Shown here piece after piece: positions 32,704-40,534 of a stretch of DNA of 64,000 nucleotides. The notes under the pieces are model-generated. The model saw nothing but the letters and a program-made list of their open reading frames with translations, was not told the origin of the DNA and did not search any database. Each line of letters begins with the position of its first letter. Positions within the stretch are counted from its first letter, which is position 1. Source of the DNA: Armatimonadetes bacterium Uphvl-Ar2 (lineage in GTDB: Bacteria > Armatimonadota > Fimbriimonadia > Fimbriimonadales > Fimbriimonadaceae); NCBI GenBank assembly GCA_002162095.1, contig CP021424.1, forward strand, positions 1,178,001-1,242,000. The letters are read 5' to 3'. A program made the position numbers and the translations under genes.

Positions 32704-33902
32704 CGGATGATCACCCGCGCCTTCAGGGCGCCTTGCTCGGCCAGGGCTTGCAGGATCGCGATGACATCGCGGGCCGTCAGCTTGAGCGTCTGGAGAATTT
32801 GAGCCAAATCTTCGACCGTGGCATTGGGCGCCACCACCGCAATCTGGGTCTTGTCTTCTTCCACGCTGGTGTTGGTGATGGGCACCACCACGGTGTCACC
32901 GCGACCAAACGCGTTAGGTTGGCTAATGAGATAGCCCGTATCAATTCGGACCTTGAGGCTGCCGTGGGCAATCACGGCCGGGCCGAGCTTGACGTCGCCA
33001 CCAATCACAATGGTGCCGGTGCGTTCGTTGATAACCACGGAGGTCGGCAGGTTGGCCCGCACCATTAGGCCTTCGATCTCCTTGGCCACAAAGGTCGGCG
33101 CCACGCCATCCGGGATGGTGAGCTTCAGCGTCACTCCGTCCATCGCTTCGGCGTGGGTGTCGGCGAATTCGCTGTTGATGGCCGTCGCGGCGCGCTCCAC
33201 GGTGGTGAAGTCCGGCTCGTCGAGGTCAAAGTACATCACGTTGCCGTCAAAAACGATCTGCGTATTCACGCTGCGCTCGATGTCGGCCCCGTTGGGAATC
33301 ATCGCCACCGTACTGTGGTTGCTGCGCACGGAGCTTCCCCCGTTACCGGCGTTGAAGCCGCCAATGCTCACCGGGCCGCTGGCCACGGCGTAGGTGATGT
33401 CCGGGTTCGTCGGGCTGGTGAGGAATGAGGGCAGAAGCACCCCGCCCTGAAGGCTGCTGGCGTCGCCCAGGCTGCTCACGGTGACGTCGAGCTTGCGACC
33501 CGGCGCGGCAAACGCGGGCATCTCGGCGTTGATGGAGACGACAGCGATGTTCTTGGCGCGGTACGCCTGCTCATTCACCTGCGTGCCCCAACGGGCCAAC
33601 GCATTCGCCATCAGCGTGGTGGTGAAGGGCGTGGAACGCGAGTCCCCGGTGCCCTGCAAACCGACGATGAGACCGTAGCCAATCAGTTTGTTGCCACGGG
33701 CGCCCCGAAATCCACCAATATCGGCAAGTCGAACCGGAATTCCTTCACTCGTCGCTTCGGCAATCAGACGTCGGCGGCCTTCGCGTTGCTCTTGCATTTG
33801 CTTGAGCTGTTCGGCCGAAAGCGTGGGCGGTTTTTCGTCTTGCGCCCAGCCCATCAGGGGCAGCGCGAGACAAAAGAGAGCCAGGATTGAGGAAAGTTTC
33901 AT
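32700..33902 (-). CDS. flgI: Flagellar P-ring protein FlgI
   Basis: This 400-aa protein has a Sec signal peptide (about 1-20, ending GWAQ) and the typical FlgI body: RLADIGGFRGARGNKLIGYGLIVGL, GTGDSRSTPFTT, and the conserved C-terminus. It forms the periplasmic P-ring around the rod, so the cell envelope has an outer membrane. A hydrophilic insert at residues about 21-50 precedes the conserved start. It is coupled with flgH upstream. Confidence 0.96.
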   Translation of the reverse strand: MKLSSILALFCLALPLMGWAQDEKPPTLSAEQLKQMQEQREGRRRLIAEATSEGIPVRLADIGGFRGARGNKLIGYGLIVGLQGTGDSRSTPFTTTLMANALARWGTQVNEQAYRAKNIAVVSINAEMPAFAAPGRKLDVTVSSLGDASSLQGGVLLPSFLTSPTNPDITYAVASGPVSIGGFNAGNGGSSVRSNHSTVAMIPNGADIERSVNTQIVFDGNVMYFDLDEPDFTTVERAATAINSEFADTHAEAMDGVTLKLTIPDGVAPTFVAKEIEGLMVRANLPTSVVINERTGTIVIGGDVKLGPAVIAHGSLKVRIDTGYLISQPNAFGRGDTVVVPITNTSVEEDKTQIAVVAPNATVEDLAQILQTLKLTARDVIAILQALAEQGALKARVIIR

Positions 33903-34498
33903 TAGAACAACCAGTCCATAATCTGTGTCAGGATGCCGCGTCGTTGCCGGTCGGCGATCAGGCCCTTGCCTTCCATTCGGATCTCGGCGTCGGCCAAATT
34001 CGTGCTTAGCACGGTGTTATCGGCGCGGATGTCGTCGCGGCGGACAATGCCGCTCAAAACCAGGGTTTGGGTTTCGCGGTTGGTGACCAGCGAACGCGTG
34101 CCTTCCACCACCAGCTGACCCGAAGGCGTGACCTCGCGGACAATGACGCTCATGCGGGCTCGCATGCTGCTGTTCTGCTGCGTGGTGCCCGTGCCACCCA
34201 CGCTGGACGATGCGCTGGAAGTCAGCGGGCCGAACAAGCGGGAAATCAGACCGCCCAGGGCGGCGGTGCCGGCATCGTTGCTGTCGCTCTTGGTCGCCGA
34301 GGTGTCGGCGGAGAACCGGGCCAGGGTGGACTCTTCAATGAGAATCGTCACGATGTCCCCCACGCGGCTGGCCTTGCGATCCACAAACGGGTTGCGGGCG
34401 TCAGGCGCGGTGAGGCTGCCGGGGTTCTCTTTGCCCCCATCCTGGGCGGTGGCCCACAGGGGAAGCGCGGCGAGCAGAAGGATCAGAGTTCGTTTCAT
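33902..34498 (-). CDS. flgH: Flagellar L-ring protein FlgH without lipobox
   Basis: This 198-aa protein is FlgH by its conserved RKASRVGDIVTILIEE (about 41-56), MRARMSVIVREV, LVVEGTR and RDDI...DAEI regions. FlgH normally is a lipoprotein; here the signal peptide ends LWATAQD and the whole protein has no cysteine, so lipidation is impossible and signal peptidase I cleavage after ATA is likely. It forms the ring in the outer membrane. It is coupled to flgA and flgI. Confidence 0.92.
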   Translation of the reverse strand: MKRTLILLLAALPLWATAQDGGKENPGSLTAPDARNPFVDRKASRVGDIVTILIEESTLARFSADTSATKSDSNDAGTAALGGLISRLFGPLTSSASSSVGGTGTTQQNSSMRARMSVIVREVTPSGQLVVEGTRSLVTNRETQTLVLSGIVRRDDIRADNTVLSTNLADAEIRMEGKGLIADRQRRGILTQIMDWLF

Positions 34499-35586
34499 GA
34501 AGTCACCTCAACGGTGTCGGAGGAGGTGGCGCGGCCCGAAAGCTCAGCGCCGGAATCGGTCTTGACCACGACCATGCCGGTCGCGGAGTCCACGCGGCGG
34601 ACCGTGCCGGTGGTTTCCACCCGCAGGGCGCCCCGAATCACGATGACCGTGACGGTTTGGCCGGTGCGCATGGTGACGGAGGGGGAAGAATCGCGCAGCG
34701 GTACCGTGATTCCCGCCACCCGGACGCCTTCGACAAAGATGCCGAGCGTGACGGAGACCTTTGCGCCGTTGGCATTCACCCGTTCGGAGCGGATTTCGGC
34801 CGTCCCGGGGGCAATGGTCAGCGGATCCAGCGTCCCATCGAGTTCAAAGTGCTCGTGTCCCCGGGCGTTGCGGGCGGCAAGCCGGGCGGCATTGACGAGC
34901 AGCGTCGGGTCCACTTCCTGTCCGGCGCGCACCACATTGACGCGCTCGGCTCCCGACCACTGCACCTGCGCCCCGGGGGCAGCCGTGCGAAGTCGAGCGA
35001 GGAGGAGGGCTCGATCGAAGGTGCGCTTGACGCCAAACGGCGGTGCGGCCCCCAGATCGATGTCGGCGAAGTCGCCCGCACCGTCCACCAGATCGCCGAG
35101 GGTAATTCGATCTCCGGCCACCAAAGCGTCGCTCTTCAGCGACCACTGGGGCACGGCACCGGCCGCGCCAGCGGAGACGGTGGAGGACTGGACGGAGAGG
35201 GGATCTCCCGTAAGAATCCGACCCATCCCGTCCGTAGCGGGCGGGCTCATCGAGGGCCGGATCGAACTGGTGAAGAATCCACCTTGAACTTGGGTGTCGC
35301 TCTCTTGCAGACGCGCCAGCAGGATGCGCCCTGCCACTTGCCCTTGCACCCGCACCGTGCCATCTGTCGCGACGGTGAAGTCGCCAGAAGACAGGGAGAG
35401 ACGCGGCAAGAAGCCCGGGCCATCGGCGTGCTTCAGCTCGCCATCGCGGACCACCAGCGGGGCTTCGCGGGCGTAGAGCACGCGGCCTTCGCGGATGAAC
35501 CGCAGGTAGCCATCGCCTTCCACGCGCACCCACACGGGGGCGGCTGGGGCGGGGGCCAGGACGGTCAAGAGAACGAGGTTCAGCAT
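34495..35586 (-). CDS. flgA: FlgA P-ring chaperone fused to an N-terminal FlgF/G-like hook-basal-body domain
   Basis: This 363-aa protein has a likely signal peptide (1-15) and then a segment (about 19-95) that resembles the central domain of FlgG/FlgF: VEGDGYLRF, REGRVLYARE, DGELKHADG, FLPRLSL, VATDGTVRV. The C-terminal two thirds (about 145-363) is FlgA-like, with a SAF-type domain containing SVTMRTGQTVTVIVIRGALRV and a final beta domain. FlgA chaperones P-ring assembly in the periplasm and normally is about 220-240 residues. The gene starts 5 nt after flgG, the likely source of the extra domain. The frame is continuous, so the fusion is not an artefact of ORF joining. Confidence 0.8.
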   Translation of the reverse strand: MLNLVLLTVLAPAPAAPVWVRVEGDGYLRFIREGRVLYAREAPLVVRDGELKHADGPGFLPRLSLSSGDFTVATDGTVRVQGQVAGRILLARLQESDTQVQGGFFTSSIRPSMSPPATDGMGRILTGDPLSVQSSTVSAGAAGAVPQWSLKSDALVAGDRITLGDLVDGAGDFADIDLGAAPPFGVKRTFDRALLLARLRTAAPGAQVQWSGAERVNVVRAGQEVDPTLLVNAARLAARNARGHEHFELDGTLDPLTIAPGTAEIRSERVNANGAKVSVTLGIFVEGVRVAGITVPLRDSSPSVTMRTGQTVTVIVIRGALRVETTGTVRRVDSATGMVVVKTDSGAELSGRATSSDTVEVTS

Positions 35587-35591
35587 AAGAA

Positions 35592-36380
35592 TTACCGCTT
35601 GAGGTTGTTGAGAATGCCGAGCATTTCGTCGGCGGTCGTGATCGCCTTCGAGTTGATTTCGTAAGCACGCTGGGCCGTGATCATGCGGACCATTTCTTCC
35701 ACGATCTGCACGTTCGAGCCTTCAAGGAAGCGCTGCGCAATGTTGCCCGCGCCTTGGGTGCCCGGCGTCACGTCGGTGGCTTCACCGCTGGCGCCGCCCG
35801 GGCGGTAAAGGTTCTGGCCGATGCGGGTCAGGCCCGGCGGGTTTGTGAAAGTCGTCAGTGTGAGGTTGCCCAGGGTTTGCGGCTCTTCGTTGCCCGGCAC
35901 CGTGGCCGTGATCGTGCCGTCCAGCGCAATCGTGATGGCCGTCGAGCCCGGCGGAACGGTAACGGCCGGTTCCAGCGGGTAGCCGTCTTTGTTCACCAGC
36001 AGACCATTGGAATCCGCATTGAACGCCCCGTCGCGGGTGTAGGCAAACGTTCCGTCCGGCAGAGAAACCTTAAAGAAGCCCTCGCCGTTGATGGCCATAT
36101 CGGTGGCGTTGCCCGTGTTGAGCATGCCCCCTTGGTCAAAGCTGGTGGCACTGGCGGCAAACCGCACCCCGAGACCCACCTGGGTGGCCTGCGGCGTTTG
36201 GAAGGTGCCCCCGAGCGTGCTGCCGCTCGCCCGATAGGTTTGATAAATCAGGTCTTGGAATTCGGCGCGTTGGCCTTTGAATCCGGTGGTGTTCACGTTC
36301 GCCAGGTTGTTGGCCAGCACGTCCAAATTGGTCTGCTGGGCAATCATCCCGGTTCCGGCGGTATTCAGGGCTCTCATCAT
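35592..36380 (-). CDS. flgG: Flagellar distal rod protein FlgG
   Basis: This 262-aa rod protein has the N-terminal flagellar rod motif QQTNLDVLANNLANVNTTGFK, a central domain with GEGFFKVSLPDGTFAYTRDG, and the C-terminal helix EGSNVQIVEEMVRMITAQRA. The open frame extends upstream, but the ATG-ATG at 36380/36377 begins the conserved MRALNTAGTGM. It is separated from flgF by about 107 nt containing a GC-rich hairpin (36461-36478). Confidence 0.95.
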   Translation of the reverse strand: MMRALNTAGTGMIAQQTNLDVLANNLANVNTTGFKGQRAEFQDLIYQTYRASGSTLGGTFQTPQATQVGLGVRFAASATSFDQGGMLNTGNATDMAINGEGFFKVSLPDGTFAYTRDGAFNADSNGLLVNKDGYPLEPAVTVPPGSTAITIALDGTITATVPGNEEPQTLGNLTLTTFTNPPGLTRIGQNLYRPGGASGEATDVTPGTQGAGNIAQRFLEGSNVQIVEEMVRMITAQRAYEINSKAITTADEMLGILNNLKR

Positions 36381-36487
36381 AAGGGTCGTTGTCTCTCTTG
36401 GTGGTTTGGTTTTTGGGTCCGACCCCGCTTCTCTCGCCTGGTCAAGGCTCAAGGGTTCGTCCGGGGCTCATCCCCCGGGCCTGAACG

Positions 36488-37210
36488 TTAGCGGGAGTTC
36501 AAAATCTGAAGAAGTCGTCCGGTCATGTCTTCCTGGCCGGTCACGGATCGTTGCGCCATTTCAAACACGCGCTGGGTGCGGATCATGGCGATCATCTCTT
36601 CCACCGCCTGCACGTTGCTGCCTTCCACGGCACCACTGGCGAGGCGAGGGGTGGCCACAGGCGCGGCATCGGCGGATTGATAGTTGTTGTCGCCCACCTT
36701 GCTAAAGGTGCCTCGGAACACGCCGAGCTGAGCAATGGCTTGGCCTTCGGACTGCACTTCACCGGCTTCGGTGATCAGCACTTCGCCGGTCAGCGGGCCA
36801 ATGGGGCGGAGGCGGTTGTCCAGCACGGGCTGTCCGGTTTGGGTCACCAGGCGGCCAGTGTTATCCAGCGTAAAAGACCCGGCGCGGGTGTAGCGCACGC
36901 CTTGGTCGGTTTGCACCGCGAACATGCCTTCCTCCTGGATGGCGACATCCAGCGGGTTGCCGGTCACTTGCAGGGTGCCTTGTTCCATGTCCGTGTACTT
37001 CACGTTCATGGCTTGCACCGCGCCCATTTCGCCCAGGCTGCGCCCATTGCCACCGAAGTCGGCCATGGTGCGCATCAAGGCCTCATTGAAGGCGATTCCA
37101 TCCCGCTTAAAGCCGGTGGTTGACGCGTTCGCTAGGTTCTGGGCGATGACGTCGAGCTGTGCTTGCGCATTCAGCATCGCCGCACCGGCAGAATAAACAC
37201 CTCTTTGCAT
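36488..37210 (-). CDS. flgF: Flagellar rod protein FlgF
   Basis: This 240-aa protein has the rod/hook N-terminal motif AQLDVIAQNLANASTTGFK, a shortened central domain (EEGMFAVQTDQGVRYTRAG) and the C-terminal EGSNVQAVEEMIAMIRTQR. The order flgF-flgG-flgA-flgH-flgI supports FlgF as the proximal rod protein. It is the first gene of the flagellar run; its promoter should lie in the 117-bp divergent gap with the M50-like gene. No convincing sigma-28 box is visible there. Confidence 0.92.
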   Translation of the reverse strand: MQRGVYSAGAAMLNAQAQLDVIAQNLANASTTGFKRDGIAFNEALMRTMADFGGNGRSLGEMGAVQAMNVKYTDMEQGTLQVTGNPLDVAIQEEGMFAVQTDQGVRYTRAGSFTLDNTGRLVTQTGQPVLDNRLRPIGPLTGEVLITEAGEVQSEGQAIAQLGVFRGTFSKVGDNNYQSADAAPVATPRLASGAVEGSNVQAVEEMIAMIRTQRVFEMAQRSVTGQEDMTGRLLQILNSR

Positions 37211-37327
37211 CCCACATCGTCTTTCGGTAGATCTACGGGGGACCTAGAGGGGGCAAACTTGACAATCGACTTCAGGTTTTCGGGACTCTGCCTCGAAACC
37301 CCCGTTGGATCCGTAAGAAAATTGCAC

Positions 37328-38017
37328 ATGAAGCTCCGCGCCGACCAATCCTCCCTGCTCGGGGCTTCCGCTTTGGCCCTGGCGTTGCAGTGGGTGCCCA
37401 TGCTGCGGCCGCTCAGTCTGCCGTTCATCTATCTCAACACCCACATCCACGAGCTGATGCACGCCGTGGCCACGGTGTTGACCGGTGGCGTGGCGGCAAG
37501 AATCGAGGTCTACGCGGACGGCAGCGGGGTGATGTATAGCGCCGGCGGGTTCATGCCCATCATCGCCAGCGCGGGCTATATGGGCTCGATGCTGGTGGGG
37601 ACCGGCCTGCTGATGGCCAGCCGCACACCCGAATCTGCCCGCAAGGCGATTGGGGCACTGGTGGCAATCCTGGCCGTGGGAAGCCTGCTGTGGCTGCGGG
37701 GTGATTTGGTGGGCTTGCTCACGGCGCTGGCCTGGCTGGCGGGGCTTACCGTGATTCTCAAGCGAGCCGATGCCGGCGCGGTGCGCTGGACGGGCCAGTT
37801 TGTGGGTTTGCTACTGGTGCTAGCGAGTTGGGATGCCTTCCGCACCCTGTGGGCCGTGAGCCAAACCGGGAGCCATAGCGATGCCATGAACATGCAGATG
37901 AGCACGGGGATTCCGGCCATCTTTTGGGCGGGGTTCTGGGCGTTGCTCTCGGTGGCGGCAACAATTTGGGGGCTCGTCCAAGCCTGGACGAACCCCCAAA
38001 TGAAGCGGAAATCCTAG
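37328..38017 (+). CDS. M50B-like membrane metalloprotease family protein
   Basis: This 229-aa polytopic protein has about six hydrophobic segments and HELMH (residues 41-45) matching the HExxH zinc motif of site-2-protease-like M50B proteins. The second-ligand region typical of true M50 proteases (an NPDG-like motif) is not evident, so activity is uncertain. ATG at 37328 is chosen because it immediately precedes the conserved part; the frame is open upstream. A TTGACA sits at 37259-37264, but no matching -10 box is obvious. Its stop is 2 nt from the convergent PEP-CTERM stop. Confidence 0.72.
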   Translation: MKLRADQSSLLGASALALALQWVPMLRPLSLPFIYLNTHIHELMHAVATVLTGGVAARIEVYADGSGVMYSAGGFMPIIASAGYMGSMLVGTGLLMASRTPESARKAIGALVAILAVGSLLWLRGDLVGLLTALAWLAGLTVILKRADAGAVRWTGQFVGLLLVLASWDAFRTLWAVSQTGSHSDAMNMQMSTGIPAIFWAGFWALLSVAATIWGLVQAWTNPQMKRKS

Positions 38018-38019
38018 CT

Positions 38020-38745
38020 TCAGGACTTCTTGGCGCGGCGGCGGCGAGCGAGAGCCGCAAGGCCCGCACCCAGCACCAGCATCGTGCCCGGTTCCGGCAC
38101 GGCGTCCGTCACCATGGCGTTGTCGTACCACATGTCGTGGGTGCTGCTCAGCGAGTCACCAATGCGGAACACGTTCGGGGCACCGGCGGCGCCACGGGCG
38201 AATTGACCCGCCTGGACGTCGTTGATGAAGAACTTGGCGTTGGTATCGTCCACGTGGATCGCCAGCTTCACCCATTGGTCGGTCACGACATCGGGGCCAC
38301 CCGTCAGGGGAACCCAGTTCACACCCGCAAAGGCAACCCGGGCAAACCACTTGTTACTGGCGGTTCCGTTGAAAGTGCCGATCGCCCAGATGTTCTGCAG
38401 CGTGCCCGTGCTTTGAGTGCCCGAGTACGACATCAGCGACATGTAGCGTCGGCCCTGCGGCGGATACGTATCCACGTAAACCCACGTTTCAGCCACCGTC
38501 AGGCCGGTCGTGGACGGCGTGAAGTCGTGGCGAGCTTGCCCCGAGGCCGTCGTGACCTTGGCCGCAAACGAGTCGATGGAGTAGTTCGTGGTGCCGTTAC
38601 CGGCAACTACCGCCGCACTACCGAAACCCGTCGGCGAATACCAACCGCTGCTGAAGGAGCCGGATTCGAAATCATCGCTGAAGAGCACGGCGGCCTGCGA
38701 GACTCCGACCGCGGCCAGCGCCATCGCTGCAAATAAACCTCTCAT
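38020..38745 (-). CDS. PEP-CTERM exported protein (LamG/concanavalin-like body)
   Basis: This 241-aa protein has a signal peptide (about 1-18, ending VSQA), a beta-rich body resembling a LamG/3-keto-disaccharide-hydrolase-like jelly roll (LFSDDFESGSFSSGW at its start), and a C-terminal PEP-CTERM sorting signal: VPEPGTMLVLGAGLAAL and an Arg-rich tip. PEP-CTERM proteins are processed by an exosortase and often go to the surface or extracellular polymer. GAGGTG precedes the ATG at 38745. No exosortase is in the window. Confidence 0.9.
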   Translation of the reverse strand: MRGLFAAMALAAVGVSQAAVLFSDDFESGSFSSGWYSPTGFGSAAVVAGNGTTNYSIDSFAAKVTTASGQARHDFTPSTTGLTVAETWVYVDTYPPQGRRYMSLMSYSGTQSTGTLQNIWAIGTFNGTASNKWFARVAFAGVNWVPLTGGPDVVTDQWVKLAIHVDDTNAKFFINDVQAGQFARGAAGAPNVFRIGDSLSSTHDMWYDNAMVTDAVPEPGTMLVLGAGLAALARRRRAKKS

Positions 38746-38817
38746 AGTTTCACCTCGCGCACATCGGCGCAATTAGGTTCAGCCTACCAGCCGTAGCCTA
38801 GACAGGCTCGCATTTGA

Positions 38818-38835
38818 CCCCGTACTTTTACGGGG
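38818..38835. terminator. Hairpin between the ARC ATPase and PEP-CTERM genes
   Basis: A perfect 7-bp stem, CCCCGTA with TACGGGG, has a 4-nt loop. It lies just after the ARC stop on the minus strand, where it is followed only by a weak T-tract (TCAAATG). It may terminate ARC transcription or act in the leader of the PEP-CTERM gene. Confidence 0.4.
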
Positions 38836-38842
38836 TTTAACC

Positions 38843-40501
38843 CTATAGTACGGTGCGGCGATACGAGTCGCTTGGAAGCCGTTCGCGGATGCTATGCACG
38901 GTCGCCACATCGGCAGGGTCAATGTCCAGCAAACGCAGCCAGTCGTCCACCCCGTCGTTCTTGGGGAAGATTTCGCCTTCGCGGTACTCATCCCGCAGGG
39001 CATCGTCCAGGTCTTGCTTGGTGATGCCGGCCTTGTTCGCTCCGTCGGCCACCGCCCGGCGAATGGCCGAATCCTTGGCCCGGTCCACCACCGATTTCAG
39101 CAGCGCACCGCTCACAAAGTCCTTCCAGTGCAAGGTATCGGTCCGGCCATCCCGGCGGTAAACGCGCAAAAACTCCGTCGCGGTTTCAGTCCGCCACAGG
39201 CGGCTAATCGTCCATTCCAGTAGGGCTTCGCGGGCGCAAGCCTCGCCGTCGTGGGCCTCAATTTCGGCCGGATACAGCGGCAAGCGGTCGTGCAGATACA
39301 ACGCCAGAATGTCCCGCGCGCCCTCCCGGGTCGGTCGCTCGATCTTCACCTTGCGATTGATCCGCTCGGGCCGCAGGATGGCGGGGTCAATGTAGTCCGG
39401 CCGGTTGCTGGTCAGCACGATGACCACGTTCTCTAGGCTCACTAAGCCGTCCATTTCGGCGCAGAACTGCGGCACCACCGTATTGGCGATGTTGAGATAG
39501 CGACCACTGCTTCGAGTGCGTAGCAGGCTCTCGGCTTCGTCAATGAAGACCACCACCAGGTGGCCCTCGGCGGCGCGTTCGCGGGCGGTGGCGAAAATCT
39601 CACGCACCATGCGCTCCGTCTCGCCCAGCCACATGTTCAAAATCTTCGGCCCGCTGATGTTGAGGAACACCTCTTGCACCGGTCGCCCCAAGCGCTCGCT
39701 GTATTCGCGGGCGAGGTTGTAGGCAATCGCGCGGCCAATCAGCGTCTTGCCGCAGCCCGGAGGCCCGTAGAGCAAGATGCCCTTCACGGGTTTCTTATCA
39801 AACTGCGCGTAGAGCTCGGGGTGGAGGAGCGGAAACTCCAGCGTCTCCCGAATCAGATCCACCGCCACTTCTTGCCCGCCAATGGCTTCCCAGGGGGTGC
39901 GGGGCACTTCTTCGAGGAAGTAATCGCGCGTCCCGGCTCGGGGCAGGTGCTCCACCGCAATCCTTCCGCTGGCATCCAGGCGCACCTCGTCGCCCTTGTT
40001 GATGCGGTACTCGCCCAGTTGGGGGCCAATGAGCACAAACTTGCCGCCTTCGCCCTGGGTGTCGGCGCCCACGCGCAGGGTGTCCTCGCGCACTTCGGCC
40101 ACGCGCACCGCCGCGCCCGTGGGCAGGGTCGGCACCACCGCCACGATGGCGTAGGCTTCGTTCAGGCGCACCCGCGCCCCGGGGATCAGACTTTCCGGGG
40201 CCACTTCCGGGTTCACCGTCACCACAAATTCCGTGTCGCCCTGCACCACCATCGCCAATCCGTCGTCCATGGCCCGCACATAGGTGCCGATGCGGTTGGC
40301 GGGCTGGGTCAGGGTTTGCACCACCTCTTCGTACTTTTGCAGGGCTTCGCTCTGGTCGGCCAACGCCCGGTCTTGCGCCTCGATCTCGGTGACAAGCTCG
40401 CCCAGGTAGGCCTGCAGGCGCGGGTCGGGGTCCGGAACCATGTCCCGGATGCGCTGCGCCAGCCGGTAGAGTCGGCTTTCCGCGTCGGGGGTGGGGGTCA
40501 T
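38843..40501 (-). CDS. arc: Proteasome-type AAA ATPase (ARC/Mpa family)
   Basis: This 552-aa AAA ATPase is related to Mpa/ARC, the hexameric unfoldase of the bacterial proteasome. It has an N-terminal coiled coil (about 29-65), one or two OB domains (about 70-195) and an AAA domain with Walker A GPPGCGKT (246-253), Walker B VVVFIDE (316-322) and the arginine-finger region. The C-terminal end reads SYRRTVL and lacks the penultimate Tyr that Mpa uses (QYL) to open the 20S gate. No prcA/prcB, pafA, dop or Pup/UBact gene is in the window. It may act without the 20S core or with partners elsewhere. It begins 33 nt after prfA. Confidence 0.9.
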   Translation of the reverse strand: MTPTPDAESRLYRLAQRIRDMVPDPDPRLQAYLGELVTEIEAQDRALADQSEALQKYEEVVQTLTQPANRIGTYVRAMDDGLAMVVQGDTEFVVTVNPEVAPESLIPGARVRLNEAYAIVAVVPTLPTGAAVRVAEVREDTLRVGADTQGEGGKFVLIGPQLGEYRINKGDEVRLDASGRIAVEHLPRAGTRDYFLEEVPRTPWEAIGGQEVAVDLIRETLEFPLLHPELYAQFDKKPVKGILLYGPPGCGKTLIGRAIAYNLAREYSERLGRPVQEVFLNISGPKILNMWLGETERMVREIFATARERAAEGHLVVVFIDEAESLLRTRSSGRYLNIANTVVPQFCAEMDGLVSLENVVIVLTSNRPDYIDPAILRPERINRKVKIERPTREGARDILALYLHDRLPLYPAEIEAHDGEACAREALLEWTISRLWRTETATEFLRVYRRDGRTDTLHWKDFVSGALLKSVVDRAKDSAIRRAVADGANKAGITKQDLDDALRDEYREGEIFPKNDGVDDWLRLLDIDPADVATVHSIRERLPSDSYRRTVL

Positions 40502-40534
40502 ATCGCGTTCTACGTTGCGGCGGAGGGGAAAGGT

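Noticed and set aside
36461-36478. Terminator between flgF and flgG
   Set aside because: CCGGGG/CCCCGG forms a hairpin, but no T-tract follows and the flagellar genes continue on the same strand; it may be only a leader structure.
37211-37327. Sigma-28-type promoter for flgF
   Set aside because: TCAAGTTT on the minus strand resembles the -35 consensus, but no GCCGATAA-like -10 box follows at the right spacing.
38746-38842. A small Pup/UBact-like tagging gene next to the ARC ATPase
   Set aside because: The gap is under 100 bp and contains only the hairpin and the PEP-CTERM leader; no suitable small ORF ends in a GG-E/Q motif.
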